Notes: a model not told the origin generated them from the letters alone. A stretch of 32,023 nt of DNA from a virus (IMGVR_UViG_3300022074_000211:1-32023), one strand, 5' to 3'; counted from the first letter of the stretch, positions 1 through 8,175 are shown. Numbers and translations are program-made.

Positions 1-1
1 T

Positions 2-181
2 CTTAAAGGTGATATGGATTACTATTATGATTCAGACCCTATTATACAAAAAGCAAAAGCAGCTATAGATTATACTGAAGAGATATGTAGTGTTCTTAAA
101 GAGATATTAGAGAACGTTAAGTGGAGACATCAGAATATTAAGAATATGATAGAGTGGAGAAAGTTTACTAGCGGAATCTAA
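2..181 (+). CDS. uvsY: UvsY recombination mediator, C-terminal part (5' truncated by window edge)
   Basis: An open frame runs from the window edge to a TAA at 179-181 and encodes about 59 residues. The C-terminus, with the pattern W-R-H-x-N-I-K-N-M-I-E-W-R, resembles the end of T4 UvsY (I-K-H-I-Q-D-M-R-A-F). UvsY loads the UvsX recombinase onto gp32-coated single-stranded DNA. The stop codon overlaps the uvsW start by one base (TAATG), and uvsW-uvsY adjacency is conserved in T4-like phages. The call rests mainly on context plus this short match, since the N-terminal part lies outside the window. Confidence 0.7.
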   Translation, partial: LKGDMDYYYDSDPIIQKAKAAIDYTEEICSVLKEILENVKWRHQNIKNMIEWRKFTSGI

Positions 182-1677
182 TGGACACATTAGTCATTAA
201 AAAGCTCAATGAGGCTTTCATGCATATTGAATGCGAGCCTAGTGTCGAGCGAGAATTATCAGAACACTTTTGTTTCTTTGTACCTGGATATAAGTTTATG
301 CCAGCATATCGTAATAGAATGTGGGATGGTAAAATACGATTATTCGATCAAAGAAAGAAAACACTATATACAGGTTTATTTAAATATCTAAAAGAATTTT
401 GTGAGATAAGAGATTATAATGTAGAGACTGATGGTCTTATAGATGAAATATTAGATCACGATATAGATACATTTTTAGAAGATGTTGATTTAACAGCAGG
501 TGGTAGTAAGATCATACCTAGAGATTATCAGATTAATGCATTAAAGAAAGCCCTTACAGAAACTAAATCGTTATTACTATCACCGACAGCATCTGGTAAA
601 AGTTTAATTATATATCTTGCAATAAGATATTACCTAGAATTTTATAATAAAAGAATATTAATTATTGTACCTACGACATCTCTTGTCGAACAAATGTATT
701 CAGACTTTGCAGACTATTCTAGTACAGATGGCTGGAATGTAGAAGATCATTGCCATAAAATATACTCAGGTCGCGAAAAGTTTGATATAAACCAAAGGGT
801 AATAATCAGTACATGGCAATCAGTTTATAAATTACCTCAACAATGGTTTCAAGAATTTGGTATGGTGATAGGAGACGAAGCACATAATTTTAAAGCAAAA
901 TCTCTTACGACTCTCATGGAAAAATGTACACAAGCTCAATATAGAATTGGAACAACTGGTACATTAGATGGTACTCAAACTCATCAGTTAGTATTAGAAG
1001 GTTTATTCGGTCCAGTATTTAAAGTCACAACCACAAAAGCTTTGATGGATAGTAATGATCTATCACAATTAAAAATAAAAATATGTCTACTTAAATATAA
1101 TGATGAAATATGTAAGATGATGAGTGGACAAAAGTATCAAGATGAATTGGATTTTATAGTTAAATATCCAGATAGAAATAACTTTATATCACAATTAACT
1201 TTAGAAACATGCAGAGAAGGTAATACATTAATCTTATTTCAGTACGTTGAGAAGCACGGTAAGCCCCTGTATGCCCTTCTTGATGAAAAGATGAGTATAA
1301 CTAAGGGTAAAAGGAAGTTATTTTACGTTTCCGGCGAGACGGATGTCGATACTAGAGAACAAATAAGAGCTATTACAGAGAAAGAAGATGATGCTATAAT
1401 CGTTGCATCTATTGGTACTTTTAGCACTGGTATTAATATAAAAAGATTACATAATATAGTATTTGCATCACCATCTAAAAGCCAGATTCGTGTACTACAA
1501 AGTATAGGCCGAGGATTAAGAAAATCAAATGATGGCTTAAATACAAATGTATATGATATTGCAGATGATCTACATTGGAAGGCCAAAAAAAATTACACAC
1601 TACAACACGCAGCTGAAAGAATTAAAATATACAGTAAAGAAAAGTTTAATTACAAGTTGTTTGATTATAAGTTATAA
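181..1677 (+). CDS. uvsW: UvsW RNA-DNA / DNA-DNA helicase
   Basis: At 498 residues this is close to the 503 of T4 UvsW and looks homologous along its length. It is a superfamily 2 helicase that unwinds R-loops and branched DNA, drives branch migration, and helps switch T4 from origin- to recombination-dependent replication. Visible motifs are an N-terminal UvsW-type domain (pattern W-D-G-x-I-R-L-F near 48-55), Walker A S-P-T-A-S-G-K-S near 134-141, a D-E-A-H box near 232-235, and motif VI Q-S-I-G-R-G-L-R-K near the C-terminus. It starts on the A of the uvsY stop codon, so translation is probably coupled. Confidence 0.96.
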   Translation: MDTLVIKKLNEAFMHIECEPSVERELSEHFCFFVPGYKFMPAYRNRMWDGKIRLFDQRKKTLYTGLFKYLKEFCEIRDYNVETDGLIDEILDHDIDTFLEDVDLTAGGSKIIPRDYQINALKKALTETKSLLLSPTASGKSLIIYLAIRYYLEFYNKRILIIVPTTSLVEQMYSDFADYSSTDGWNVEDHCHKIYSGREKFDINQRVIISTWQSVYKLPQQWFQEFGMVIGDEAHNFKAKSLTTLMEKCTQAQYRIGTTGTLDGTQTHQLVLEGLFGPVFKVTTTKALMDSNDLSQLKIKICLLKYNDEICKMMSGQKYQDELDFIVKYPDRNNFISQLTLETCREGNTLILFQYVEKHGKPLYALLDEKMSITKGKRKLFYVSGETDVDTREQIRAITEKEDDAIIVASIGTFSTGINIKRLHNIVFASPSKSQIRVLQSIGRGLRKSNDGLNTNVYDIADDLHWKAKKNYTLQHAAERIKIYSKEKFNYKLFDYKL

Positions 1678-1680
1678 ATA
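1673..1680 (+). promoter_or_regulatory. Possible T4-type late promoter (TATAAATA)
   Basis: An exact TATAAATA match to the T4 gp55-dependent late promoter overlaps the uvsW stop codon. It lies just upstream of the 1686 gene. A start about 6-7 bases downstream would give an almost leaderless message if translation begins at 1686, or a short leader if it begins at the in-frame ATG at 1701. In such AT-rich DNA the octamer also occurs by chance, so this is tentative. Confidence 0.35.
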
Positions 1681-1685
1681 GATAT

Positions 1686-2081
1686 ATGGATAATGATAAA
1701 ATGAATATAAGACATTTCAAACTAACTAATGGTGAAGAAATTATTGCTTTAGTACAGGTTAAACATGATAAGAGTTGGATATTAGAAAGACCTGTAAGTA
1801 TTCAGAATACTGTCCTTGGTGGATATTCTTTCGCACCATGGTTTCCATTCTCAAATGCGAAGACATTTAAAATATTAAAAGATCACATTTTGCAACACGT
1901 TCCAATTGCTGAAAAGGTAAAAGATACTTATGTTAAGTATGTATTAAATGGACCTGAACCGGCAGTACCGCATAATAGAAGCGACGAGGAAATACTTGCT
2001 GAATATGAACAGCGATTAACTGAGAAGTATGCTGAAGAAGGTGTACCTCTTGATGATGATACTAAAAAGACTATACATTAA
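1686..2081 (+). CDS. Sm-like small phage protein, paralogue of the 17071 gene
   Basis: A 131-residue protein with no certain function. It has the pattern F-K-L-T-N-G-E-E-I-I-A near the N-terminus, then a P-W-F-P-F-S-N-A-K segment and a short I-L-x-x-H motif. The same order of motifs appears in the 97-residue protein at 17071 (L-V-S-G-E-E-I-L-A, then F-M-P-Y-T-K-A-K), so the two are probably paralogues. The layout suggests a small Sm/SH3-like beta-barrel, a type common in T4-like marine phages. The acidic C-terminal tail of about 40 residues is absent from the paralogue. An in-frame ATG at 1701 is an alternative start; neither has a clear Shine-Dalgarno sequence. Confidence 0.75.
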   Translation: MDNDKMNIRHFKLTNGEEIIALVQVKHDKSWILERPVSIQNTVLGGYSFAPWFPFSNAKTFKILKDHILQHVPIAEKVKDTYVKYVLNGPEPAVPHNRSDEEILAEYEQRLTEKYAEEGVPLDDDTKKTIH

Positions 2082-2123
2082 TTATATTCTCTCACCCCAG
2101 GTGACTTTATTATTATATCACAT

Positions 2124-2135
2124 AAATCGCGATTT
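2124..2135. repeat. 12-bp perfect palindrome upstream of gene 55
   Basis: AAATCGCGATTT is a perfect 12-base inverted repeat about 30 bases upstream of the gene 55 -35 element. It has GC at its centre within AT-rich intergenic DNA. It could be an operator, but no second copy was noticed in the window. Confidence 0.3.
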
Positions 2136-2163
2136 GTAAACAGTTTTTTTTAAAAAGTTTTTA

Positions 2164-2192
2164 TTTACATTTACTAAAAACTGTGTTATAAT
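2164..2192 (+). promoter_or_regulatory. Family A sigma70-type promoter for gene 55
   Basis: TTTACA at 2164-2169 is followed by a 17-base spacer and TATAAT at 2187-2192, preceded by TGT (extended -10). The wider TGTGTTATAATATA string recurs upstream of several other genes in this window. The predicted leader ends in TTATTATGGAGA, which supplies the ribosome binding site. The layout suggests recognition by host sigma70 holoenzyme in early or middle infection. Confidence 0.8.
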
Positions 2193-2219
2193 ATAGACTT
2201 ATTATGGAGAAAAAAGGTT

Positions 2220-2789
2220 ATGGCTAAACTAAAACCAAAAGAAAAACCTCATTACGTTAATAATAGACAATTTTCTGAAGCCGTCATGGATTACGCAATC
2301 TCATGTCGTGAAGCAAAAGAAAAAGATACAACTGTACCAAAAGTCACAGATTATATAGCAAGATGCTTTATCAAAATAGCCGAAGGCTTATCTCACAGAC
2401 CAAACTTTGTTCGATATACTTATAGAGAAGAAATGGTTATGGATGCTGTAGAGAATTGCTTAAGAGCTATAGGTAATTATAATATAGAAACTGCTACACG
2501 TACAGGAAAACCAAATGCATTCTCTTATTTCACTCAGATTTGTTATTTTGCTTTTATTAGAAGAATTACAAAAGAGAAAAGACAACAAGACATTAAATTT
2601 AAATTCATTGAGAAAATGGGTATTGATGATTTTGTTGCTATGGGTATGGACGAATCAGGTGCTGAAGAAACGGCAGCTTATGTTGATACACTGAGACAAA
2701 GAATTAGTCAGGTCCGTCAAAAAGATACGGCTATTAAAAAGTTTGCTAAAGAAGCAAAGAAAAAAGAAAAGCTAGAGTTATTCATGTAA
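2220..2789 (+). CDS. 55: gp55 late-transcription sigma factor
   Basis: A 189-residue protein closely matching T4 gp55 (185 residues) over most of its length. Visible matches are Y-V-N-N at the N-terminus, A-E-G-L-S-x-R-x-N-F in the middle, and a following sigma-region-2-like helix set (pattern N-A-x-S-Y-F-T-Q-x-C-x-x-A-F-x-R-R-I). gp55 directs RNA polymerase to TATAAATA late promoters and contacts the gp45 clamp through its C-terminus. Here the C-terminus is K-L-E-L-F-M, a plausible clamp-binding tail that differs from the T4 one. A GGAGA ribosome site in the family A leader supports the start. Confidence 0.93.
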   Translation: MAKLKPKEKPHYVNNRQFSEAVMDYAISCREAKEKDTTVPKVTDYIARCFIKIAEGLSHRPNFVRYTYREEMVMDAVENCLRAIGNYNIETATRTGKPNAFSYFTQICYFAFIRRITKEKRQQDIKFKFIEKMGIDDFVAMGMDESGAEETAAYVDTLRQRISQVRQKDTAIKKFAKEAKKKEKLELFM

Positions 2790-2992
2790 TGAAAAAATTA
2801 AGTAGTAAACAAAGAGAATATCAGATCAGACGAAACAAAAAAAGGTTTCCAAAAGAACTGAAAAGAAAAGCGAAAAGATTAGCAGTTAAAAGAGCTTATC
2901 GTTTACAAGAAATAAAACTAAGAAGAAAGTGGAGAAGAATTATGGCTGAACAAAGATTTCAACCACAACCACGTGAGGGTAATATATTATGA
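2789..2992 (+). CDS. Small, highly basic hypothetical protein
   Basis: A 67-residue protein very rich in Lys and Arg, probably mostly helical, with no recognised family. Its start overlaps the gp55 stop by one base (TAATG) and its stop overlaps the gp47 start (ATGA), so it sits in a coupled 55-x-47-46 operon. The charge suggests nucleic acid or ribosome binding, which is inference from composition only. It has no cysteines and no membrane segment. Confidence 0.75.
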   Translation: MKKLSSKQREYQIRRNKKRFPKELKRKAKRLAVKRAYRLQEIKLRRKWRRIMAEQRFQPQPREGNIL

Positions 2993-4050
2993 AGATAGCA
3001 ATATTAAATGATACTCATTGTGGTGTTCGTAATTCTTCGGACATCTTTTTAGACTACCAAGATAGATTTTATACGGAGATATTCTTTCCTTATTGTAAAG
3101 AACACGATATAAAACAAATCTTACATCTTGGCGATTATTATGAACATCGTAAATTTGTAAACTTTAAAGCTCTTAACTCTAATAGAAAACATTTTCTTGA
3201 ACCGTTAAGAGAAAATGGTATGTCCATGGATATTATTCCAGGTAATCACGATGTCTATTATAAGAATACCAATGAGCTATGTTCATTAAAAGAACTACTT
3301 GGTTATTTTACTAATAATGTAAATATAATTATGAAGCCCACTGTATTAGATTATGATGGATGTAAAATTGCAGTATTACCCTGGATTAATAAATCTAATT
3401 ATGAAGAATATACTAAATGGGCAATGACATGTAATGCATCTATTCTTGGTGCTCATCTTGAATTAAAAGGCTTTGATATGATGCCAGGGATGCCTAATCC
3501 ACATGGTATGAATGCTGATATATTCTCAAGGTTTGAGTCTGTATTAAGTGGTCACTTTCATACAAAATCAAGTAGAGACAATGTTGACTATCTTGGTGCT
3601 CAGTTTGAAATGACCTGGGCTGATGTTGATGATCCAAAATACTTTCATATATTAGATACAGAGACAAGAGAAATAGAAGCAATACGAAATCCGATAACAA
3701 TATTTAAAAAGGTTGTTTATGATGATTCAAAGACAGACTATGATAAAGTTGATGTCTCACAATTTGAAAAACAGTTTATTAAATTGATTGTTATAAATAA
3801 AAATGACTTATATATGTTTGATAAGTTTATTGATAGACTACAAAGTATTGATACTTATGAACTTAAGATAGCTGAAAGCTTCGACGAGTATTTGGGAGAA
3901 AGCGTAAATGACGAGAAAATATCCCTAGAAGATACAACAGAACTTTTAGATTCTTATGTGGAAGCTGTCGATACAGACTTAGATAAAGAACACATTAAAG
4001 TCGAATTGAGAAAACTATATACTGAAGCACAAAATCTGGAAGTTGTATGA
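2989..4050 (+). CDS. 47: gp47 recombination endonuclease subunit (Mre11/SbcD-like)
   Basis: A 353-residue calcineurin-like phosphoesterase (T4 gp47 is 339). The metal-binding motifs appear in order: N-D-T-H near 7-10, L-G-D-Y near 47-50, P-G-N-H-D, and S-G-H-F-H. With gp46 it forms the phage Mre11-Rad50 complex, which resects double-strand ends for UvsX-dependent recombination and helps degrade host DNA. It overlaps the small basic gene upstream by four bases (ATGA) and gene 46 downstream by four bases, so the two subunits are probably made in balanced amounts. Confidence 0.96.
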   Translation: MKIAILNDTHCGVRNSSDIFLDYQDRFYTEIFFPYCKEHDIKQILHLGDYYEHRKFVNFKALNSNRKHFLEPLRENGMSMDIIPGNHDVYYKNTNELCSLKELLGYFTNNVNIIMKPTVLDYDGCKIAVLPWINKSNYEEYTKWAMTCNASILGAHLELKGFDMMPGMPNPHGMNADIFSRFESVLSGHFHTKSSRDNVDYLGAQFEMTWADVDDPKYFHILDTETREIEAIRNPITIFKKVVYDDSKTDYDKVDVSQFEKQFIKLIVINKNDLYMFDKFIDRLQSIDTYELKIAESFDEYLGESVNDEKISLEDTTELLDSYVEAVDTDLDKEHIKVELRKLYTEAQNLEVV

Positions 4051-5762
4051 TACATTTTAAATCATGTGAGTGGAAGAATTTTCTTTCCACCGGAAATGAT
4101 CCTATACAAATTCAATTAGATAGAACACCAACCACTTTGATTATTGGTCAAAATGGTGCTGGTAAATCTACTCTACTTGATGCGCTATCTTTTGGTTTAT
4201 TTGGTAAACCTCATAGAGATATTAATAAGGGTCAGTTAATAAATTCGATCAATGGCAAAGGTTCATTGGTGACAATTGAGTTCGATATTGGAGGTTCATC
4301 TTTCAAGATCGTTCGTGGTATTAAACCAAATAAATTTGAAATATGGCAAAATGGTAATCTAATTAATCAGGCGTCAAACGTTAGAGATTATCAAAAGTTC
4401 TTAGAACAGAATATTCTAAAATTAAATCACAAATCTTTTCATCAAGTTGTGGTTCTTGGATCCAGTTCTTTTGTACCTTTTATGCAATTACCGGCTTGGT
4501 CAAGACGCCAGGTCATTGAGGACCTTTTAGATATTAATATATTTTCTAAAATGAATATGTTATTAAAAGAAAGAAATGCAAAGATACGAGAAGAGTTAAC
4601 TGATATAAACCATCAAATAGATATTGCTAAAACAAAGATAGATGGTCAAAGCAAATATATAAAGAACCTTCAAGAACTAAACGAAGATCAAATTGAAAAG
4701 AAACACGAAAGTATAAATACTCACAAAGAAGAAATTAAAAACCTATTTGATGAAAGTAAAATTCTAAGTAAAGACTTAGTGAGTATGTTATCAGTAGAAG
4801 AAAAGAAAAATAAAAATCTATTGAAACAAAATTCACAATTAGAATCTTATGCATTAAACTTTAAATCCAAGATGGTTGATCTTGTAAAAGAAAGTAAGTT
4901 CTACGAAGAACATGATCAGTGTCCAACGTGTGACCAAGAAATCAGTGAAGAAAAAAAGACAGAGAAGATCACAGCTGTTAAATCAAAAGCAAAAGAATTA
5001 CAAACTGCCGAACAAGATTTAAATAAACAAATATCTAGTCTTAAAAGAGAAACAACAAATGTGACAAATCACATTAACGAATTAAGACAAAGACAAACCA
5101 AGATTAATTCTAATAATGATTCTATAAGTTTATTACAGAAAGAGATAGATAAAGTTCAAGCCGAGATTACAAAACTATCTGGTCAAACAGGTGATATATC
5201 AAAAGCTAAAAGAGATTTATCTTCCATGAGAAAAGGTAAAGATAAAGCGACTGAAAAGAAACTTGAGTATGTAGAAGAACGCACATACAATGAAGTCATT
5301 GGAGAGATGCTGAAAGATACTGGTATCAAAACTAAAGTAATTAAACAATACCTTCCAGTTATGAATAGATTAATTAATCAATATCTGCAAGTATTAGACT
5401 TCTTTGTCTCTTTCCATTTAGACGAAAACTTTGACGAAACAATTAGATCAAGGCACAGAGATAGTTTTAATTATGCATCGTTCAGTGAAGGTGAGAAACA
5501 AAGAATTGATTTATCATTGCTATTTACTTGGAGACAAATAGCGAAGATGAAAAACTCAGCTTCTAGCAATCTATTAGTACTTGATGAAACTTTTGATTCA
5601 AGTTTAGATCACGATGGTATCGACAATCTAATGAAAATACTAAATACACTAGATGATAATAGTAATACATTTATTATCTCACACAAAGGAGATGTGCTAC
5701 AGGACAAGTTTCGCTCAAAAATTGAGTTCTTTAAGCACAAAAACTTCTCTCGTATTAGATAA
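4047..5762 (+). CDS. 46: gp46 recombination endonuclease subunit (Rad50/SbcC-like ATPase)
   Basis: A 571-residue SMC/Rad50-type ATPase (T4 gp46 is about 560). Walker A G-Q-N-G-A-G-K-S is near the N-terminus. A long charged coiled coil is interrupted by a zinc hook C-P-T-C near residues 292-295. The ABC signature F-S-E-G-E-K-Q-R and Walker B L-L-V-L-D-E-T-F-D are near the C-terminus. It partners gp47 in end resection. The start overlaps gp47 by ATGA. The following 5' region of the next gene carries the first of three repeated operator-promoter modules. Confidence 0.96.
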   Translation: MIHFKSCEWKNFLSTGNDPIQIQLDRTPTTLIIGQNGAGKSTLLDALSFGLFGKPHRDINKGQLINSINGKGSLVTIEFDIGGSSFKIVRGIKPNKFEIWQNGNLINQASNVRDYQKFLEQNILKLNHKSFHQVVVLGSSSFVPFMQLPAWSRRQVIEDLLDINIFSKMNMLLKERNAKIREELTDINHQIDIAKTKIDGQSKYIKNLQELNEDQIEKKHESINTHKEEIKNLFDESKILSKDLVSMLSVEEKKNKNLLKQNSQLESYALNFKSKMVDLVKESKFYEEHDQCPTCDQEISEEKKTEKITAVKSKAKELQTAEQDLNKQISSLKRETTNVTNHINELRQRQTKINSNNDSISLLQKEIDKVQAEITKLSGQTGDISKAKRDLSSMRKGKDKATEKKLEYVEERTYNEVIGEMLKDTGIKTKVIKQYLPVMNRLINQYLQVLDFFVSFHLDENFDETIRSRHRDSFNYASFSEGEKQRIDLSLLFTWRQIAKMKNSASSNLLVLDETFDSSLDHDGIDNLMKILNTLDDNSNTFIISHKGDVLQDKFRSKIEFFKHKNFSRIR

Positions 5763-5763
5763 A

Positions 5764-5806
5764 TGACCAGCCGGTCACAGATTTGTGTGACAATTGTGTG
5801 ACAATT
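5764..5806 (+). promoter_or_regulatory. Operator cluster, module 1 (palindrome plus tandem TGTGACAATT)
   Basis: This region holds an inverted repeat, TGACC-agcc-GGTCA at 5764-5777. Two direct repeats TGTGACAATT follow at 5786 and 5797, with an 11-bp period. The repeats are the reverse complement of the AATTGTCACA units found in modules 2 and 3. An 11-bp spaced direct repeat with a TGTCA core resembles a PhoB box. The cluster ends 12 bases before a -35 element. Confidence 0.6.
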
Positions 5807-5818
5807 GCATAAAAACAG

Positions 5819-5847
5819 TTGACATTTACGCCAAGACCTGATACTAT
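5819..5847 (+). promoter_or_regulatory. Family B promoter, module 1 (VWA gene)
   Basis: TTGACA at 5819-5824, a 17-base spacer and TACTAT at 5842-5847 with an upstream TGA (extended -10). The string TGATACTATATAC is shared with module 2 and, nearly, module 3. It follows the operator cluster at 5764-5806 and drives the 5855 leader ORF and the 5930 gene. Confidence 0.75.
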
Positions 5848-5854
5848 ATACATA

Positions 5855-5926
5855 ATGATAGGAGATTTAATAATATTAATTTTACAGGTACTTATAGTAT
5901 TTGAATTAATAAAAGACTGGATATAA
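5855..5926 (+). CDS. Possible 23-residue hydrophobic leader peptide
   Basis: A short ORF encodes a hydrophobic peptide rich in Ile and Leu, ending K-D-W-I. It begins where the family B promoter transcript is expected to start and stops three bases before the ATG at 5930. That ATG lacks a good Shine-Dalgarno sequence, so translation of this ORF could deliver ribosomes to it. An equivalent ATGATA(A)GGAG string occurs in module 2 but there serves as a ribosome binding site. The evidence is positional only. Confidence 0.3.
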   Translation: MIGDLIILILQVLIVFELIKDWI

Positions 5927-5929
5927 AAT

Positions 5930-8101
5930 ATGAAAGGAATATTACCAAAATTATTAGCCAAAGAAAACATTACCATTCAGCATGGTAATTATTCTACTGC
6001 TTGGTTCGATATAAAAAATAGAGTTTTAGGATTACCTATGTGGAAAGATATGGGTAAAGATGTTTATGATCTATTAATAGGTCATGAGGTTGGTCATGCA
6101 TTGGAAACACCATACGAAGGTTGGCATGATAATCCAGAAACTTTAGAAGGTTGTCCACGTACTTATATTAATGTTATTGAAGATGCTAGAATAGAAAGAA
6201 AAGTTAAAGCAAAATATCCTGGTCTAAGAAGGTCCTTTGCAAAAGGTTATACTAAATTATTTAAAGAAGATTTTTTTGGTTCACCAGAAGAATTACCATC
6301 ATGGGATAAAATCAAACTCATAGACAAAATTAATCTTGAAGCAAAAGTTGGTGCTCATCTTGATGTACCATTTACTGCAGAAGAACAAGTTTATATGGAT
6401 AGAGCTATGACCACTGATACATTTGCTGATGTTGTAGAATTAGTAAAAGATGTATTAGCTTATAGCCAAAAGAATGAGCCAGAGTTAATTGAACCGCCTA
6501 TGCCTGAAAACGATCAAGCAGAAGATGTTCCAACAGAAGATAATGAAGAGCAAGACCCTACATCACAAGGTCATGATGACTTCATGCCAGAAGATCAAGA
6601 ACAGAAAGAAGAAGAAGTAGAAAAGAATGCTCCTCAAACAGATGGTGATGTCGAAGATACTACTGAACAAAAAACTAATTCAGAACCTTTTGCCAGCAAT
6701 GGTGGTGATGAGTCTATTACAGATAAAATTTTTAGATCAAAAGAAGAAAATTTAATTGAAGAAGATTCGCTTAAAGGTAATACAAGAGTCGGTAATCCAA
6801 TGTCTAAAGAGGTACTTAACAAAGTGTTTATACCTTATGCTAAAGTTGCAAAAGGAAGAAAGCCAGTATCGTATATGTCAGACGATGATTTTTATGGTGT
6901 ACCATTTGTAGAAAGTAATTATGTTGATTATATCAAAGATGTTAAAAGAAGTGTTAACTATGCTGTCAAAGAATTTGAGCAAAGAAAAGCTGCTTACAGA
7001 TATACTAGATCACAAACTGCTAAAACAGGTTCTTTAGACATAAACAAACTATGGGCTTATAAAACTAATGACGATATCTTTAATAGAGTCACAAGATTAG
7101 CAGATGCTAAAAATCATGGAATGTTTATGTTAATAGACTTTTCAGGTTCTATGTCAGGTGTTATGCACAGAGTACTAGATCAATTAATTCATTTAGTTGT
7201 TTTTTGTAAAACAGTAAATATACCATTTGATGTTTATGGATTTACTACATGTAATCCAGACTTAATTGGTCAAAGGGACCTTGCGTTAACAGATAGTGAA
7301 ATATACCACGAATGTTTAGCTTTACCACAACAAATTTCTAGTGATCTTAATAAGTCAGATTACACATCAGCTTTACAATGGCTGTACTGGAGAATGCTTA
7401 ACGAAGAAAACTATGCTGGTCATTCTGTTAGTATTATTGGTTCTGAATATGAAGATTGGGGTTCAACACCTTTAAACACATCTCTTATAGCTATTAATGA
7501 CAAATTAACTAGAATGATTAAAAGTAAAGGTATAGACAACATGAATTTAGTTGTACTCACTGATGGTGATACTAATAGAACTGATATTGTTAATAACATA
7601 CCAGCTGGTTTCGAGTCAGCTAAAATAAAAGACGATCATTCTTATTGGGCAGATACATGGAAAATAAAAATGCCAGGTAAAACAATTGCATCTACTAATG
7701 GTGGTAAAGATATGACTAAGTCTTTATTAAATTATTATAGGAAAAAAGGTATCACTACTTTAGGATTCTTCTTAGCATTAGATAGGTACCAATATAATAG
7801 TAAACTTTGGAGTGTACAAGATGAAATTGAACCAAACGAGTCACAAGAAGATTTTAGAAGAGCCATGCAAAAACAAATTACTAAAAAGAAGTGTCTTACA
7901 TTTGATGGCGCTTTAGGTTATGATAATTTCTATGTAGTCCAAGCGTTTAATAAATCAACATTCAATACTGATGCAGATGAGTTTGAAGTGCAAGAGGATG
8001 CGACAAAAGGTCAAATAACTCAAGCGTTTAAAAAGTATTCTAAGTCTAAGAAATTGAATAAAACTTTATTAACAAACTTTGGAAAGGCGGTAGCAGTTTG
8101 A
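5930..8101 (+). CDS. Large zincin + VWA-domain protein (CobT-like partner of the MoxR/CobS ATPase)
   Basis: A 723-residue protein. The N-terminus has a zinc-metalloprotease-like H-E-V-G-H at about 52-56, followed by N-V-I-E-D-A-R-I-E, which could supply a third ligand as in gluzincins. A long acidic Glu/Asp/Gln linker covers about 180-280. The C-terminal von Willebrand A domain starts with a MIDAS D-F-S-G-S-M-S near 403-409, with a later L-T-D-G-D. It lies directly upstream of a MoxR-family AAA+ gene and shares that gene's operator-promoter module. MoxR-VWA pairs usually act as metal-insertion or protein-remodelling machines. CobT resemblance is limited to the VWA domain and acidic linker; the substrate is unknown. 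Confidence 0.85.
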   Translation: MKGILPKLLAKENITIQHGNYSTAWFDIKNRVLGLPMWKDMGKDVYDLLIGHEVGHALETPYEGWHDNPETLEGCPRTYINVIEDARIERKVKAKYPGLRRSFAKGYTKLFKEDFFGSPEELPSWDKIKLIDKINLEAKVGAHLDVPFTAEEQVYMDRAMTTDTFADVVELVKDVLAYSQKNEPELIEPPMPENDQAEDVPTEDNEEQDPTSQGHDDFMPEDQEQKEEEVEKNAPQTDGDVEDTTEQKTNSEPFASNGGDESITDKIFRSKEENLIEEDSLKGNTRVGNPMSKEVLNKVFIPYAKVAKGRKPVSYMSDDDFYGVPFVESNYVDYIKDVKRSVNYAVKEFEQRKAAYRYTRSQTAKTGSLDINKLWAYKTNDDIFNRVTRLADAKNHGMFMLIDFSGSMSGVMHRVLDQLIHLVVFCKTVNIPFDVYGFTTCNPDLIGQRDLALTDSEIYHECLALPQQISSDLNKSDYTSALQWLYWRMLNEENYAGHSVSIIGSEYEDWGSTPLNTSLIAINDKLTRMIKSKGIDNMNLVVLTDGDTNRTDIVNNIPAGFESAKIKDDHSYWADTWKIKMPGKTIASTNGGKDMTKSLLNYYRKKGITTLGFFLALDRYQYNSKLWSVQDEIEPNESQEDFRRAMQKQITKKKCLTFDGALGYDNFYVVQAFNKSTFNTDADEFEVQEDATKGQITQAFKKYSKSKKLNKTLLTNFGKAVAV

Positions 8102-8138
8102 TGACCAACTGGTCACAAATTGTCACACAATTGTCACA
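8102..8138 (+). promoter_or_regulatory. Operator cluster, module 2 (palindrome plus tandem TTGTCACA)
   Basis: TGACCA-ac-TGGTCA at 8102-8115 is a perfect 6-bp inverted repeat. Its right arm continues into three tandem T(T/G)GTCACA units at 8110, 8120 and 8131 (10- and 11-bp spacing). This matches the architecture of PhoB boxes, which are 11-bp direct repeats with a TGTCA core. It begins right after the stop codon of the 5930 gene. The last repeat starts 16 bases before the -35, the same distance as in module 3. Confidence 0.65.
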
Positions 8139-8146
8139 TAAAACCG

Positions 8147-8175
8147 TTGACATTTGGCCAAATACGTGATACTAT
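8147..8175 (+). promoter_or_regulatory. Family B promoter, module 2 (cobS)
   Basis: TTGACA at 8147-8152, a 17-base spacer, then TACTAT at 8170-8175 with TGA before it. The sequence from the repeats through the -35 (ACATAAAACCGTTGACATTT) is identical in module 3. Confidence 0.75.

Noticed and set aside
1323-1586. Open frames on the minus strand (for example within uvsW, cobS, gp43, uvsX and the 30729 gene)
   Set aside because: All lie opposite well-supported + strand genes, have no recognisable motifs and lack ribosome sites; they are shadow frames.
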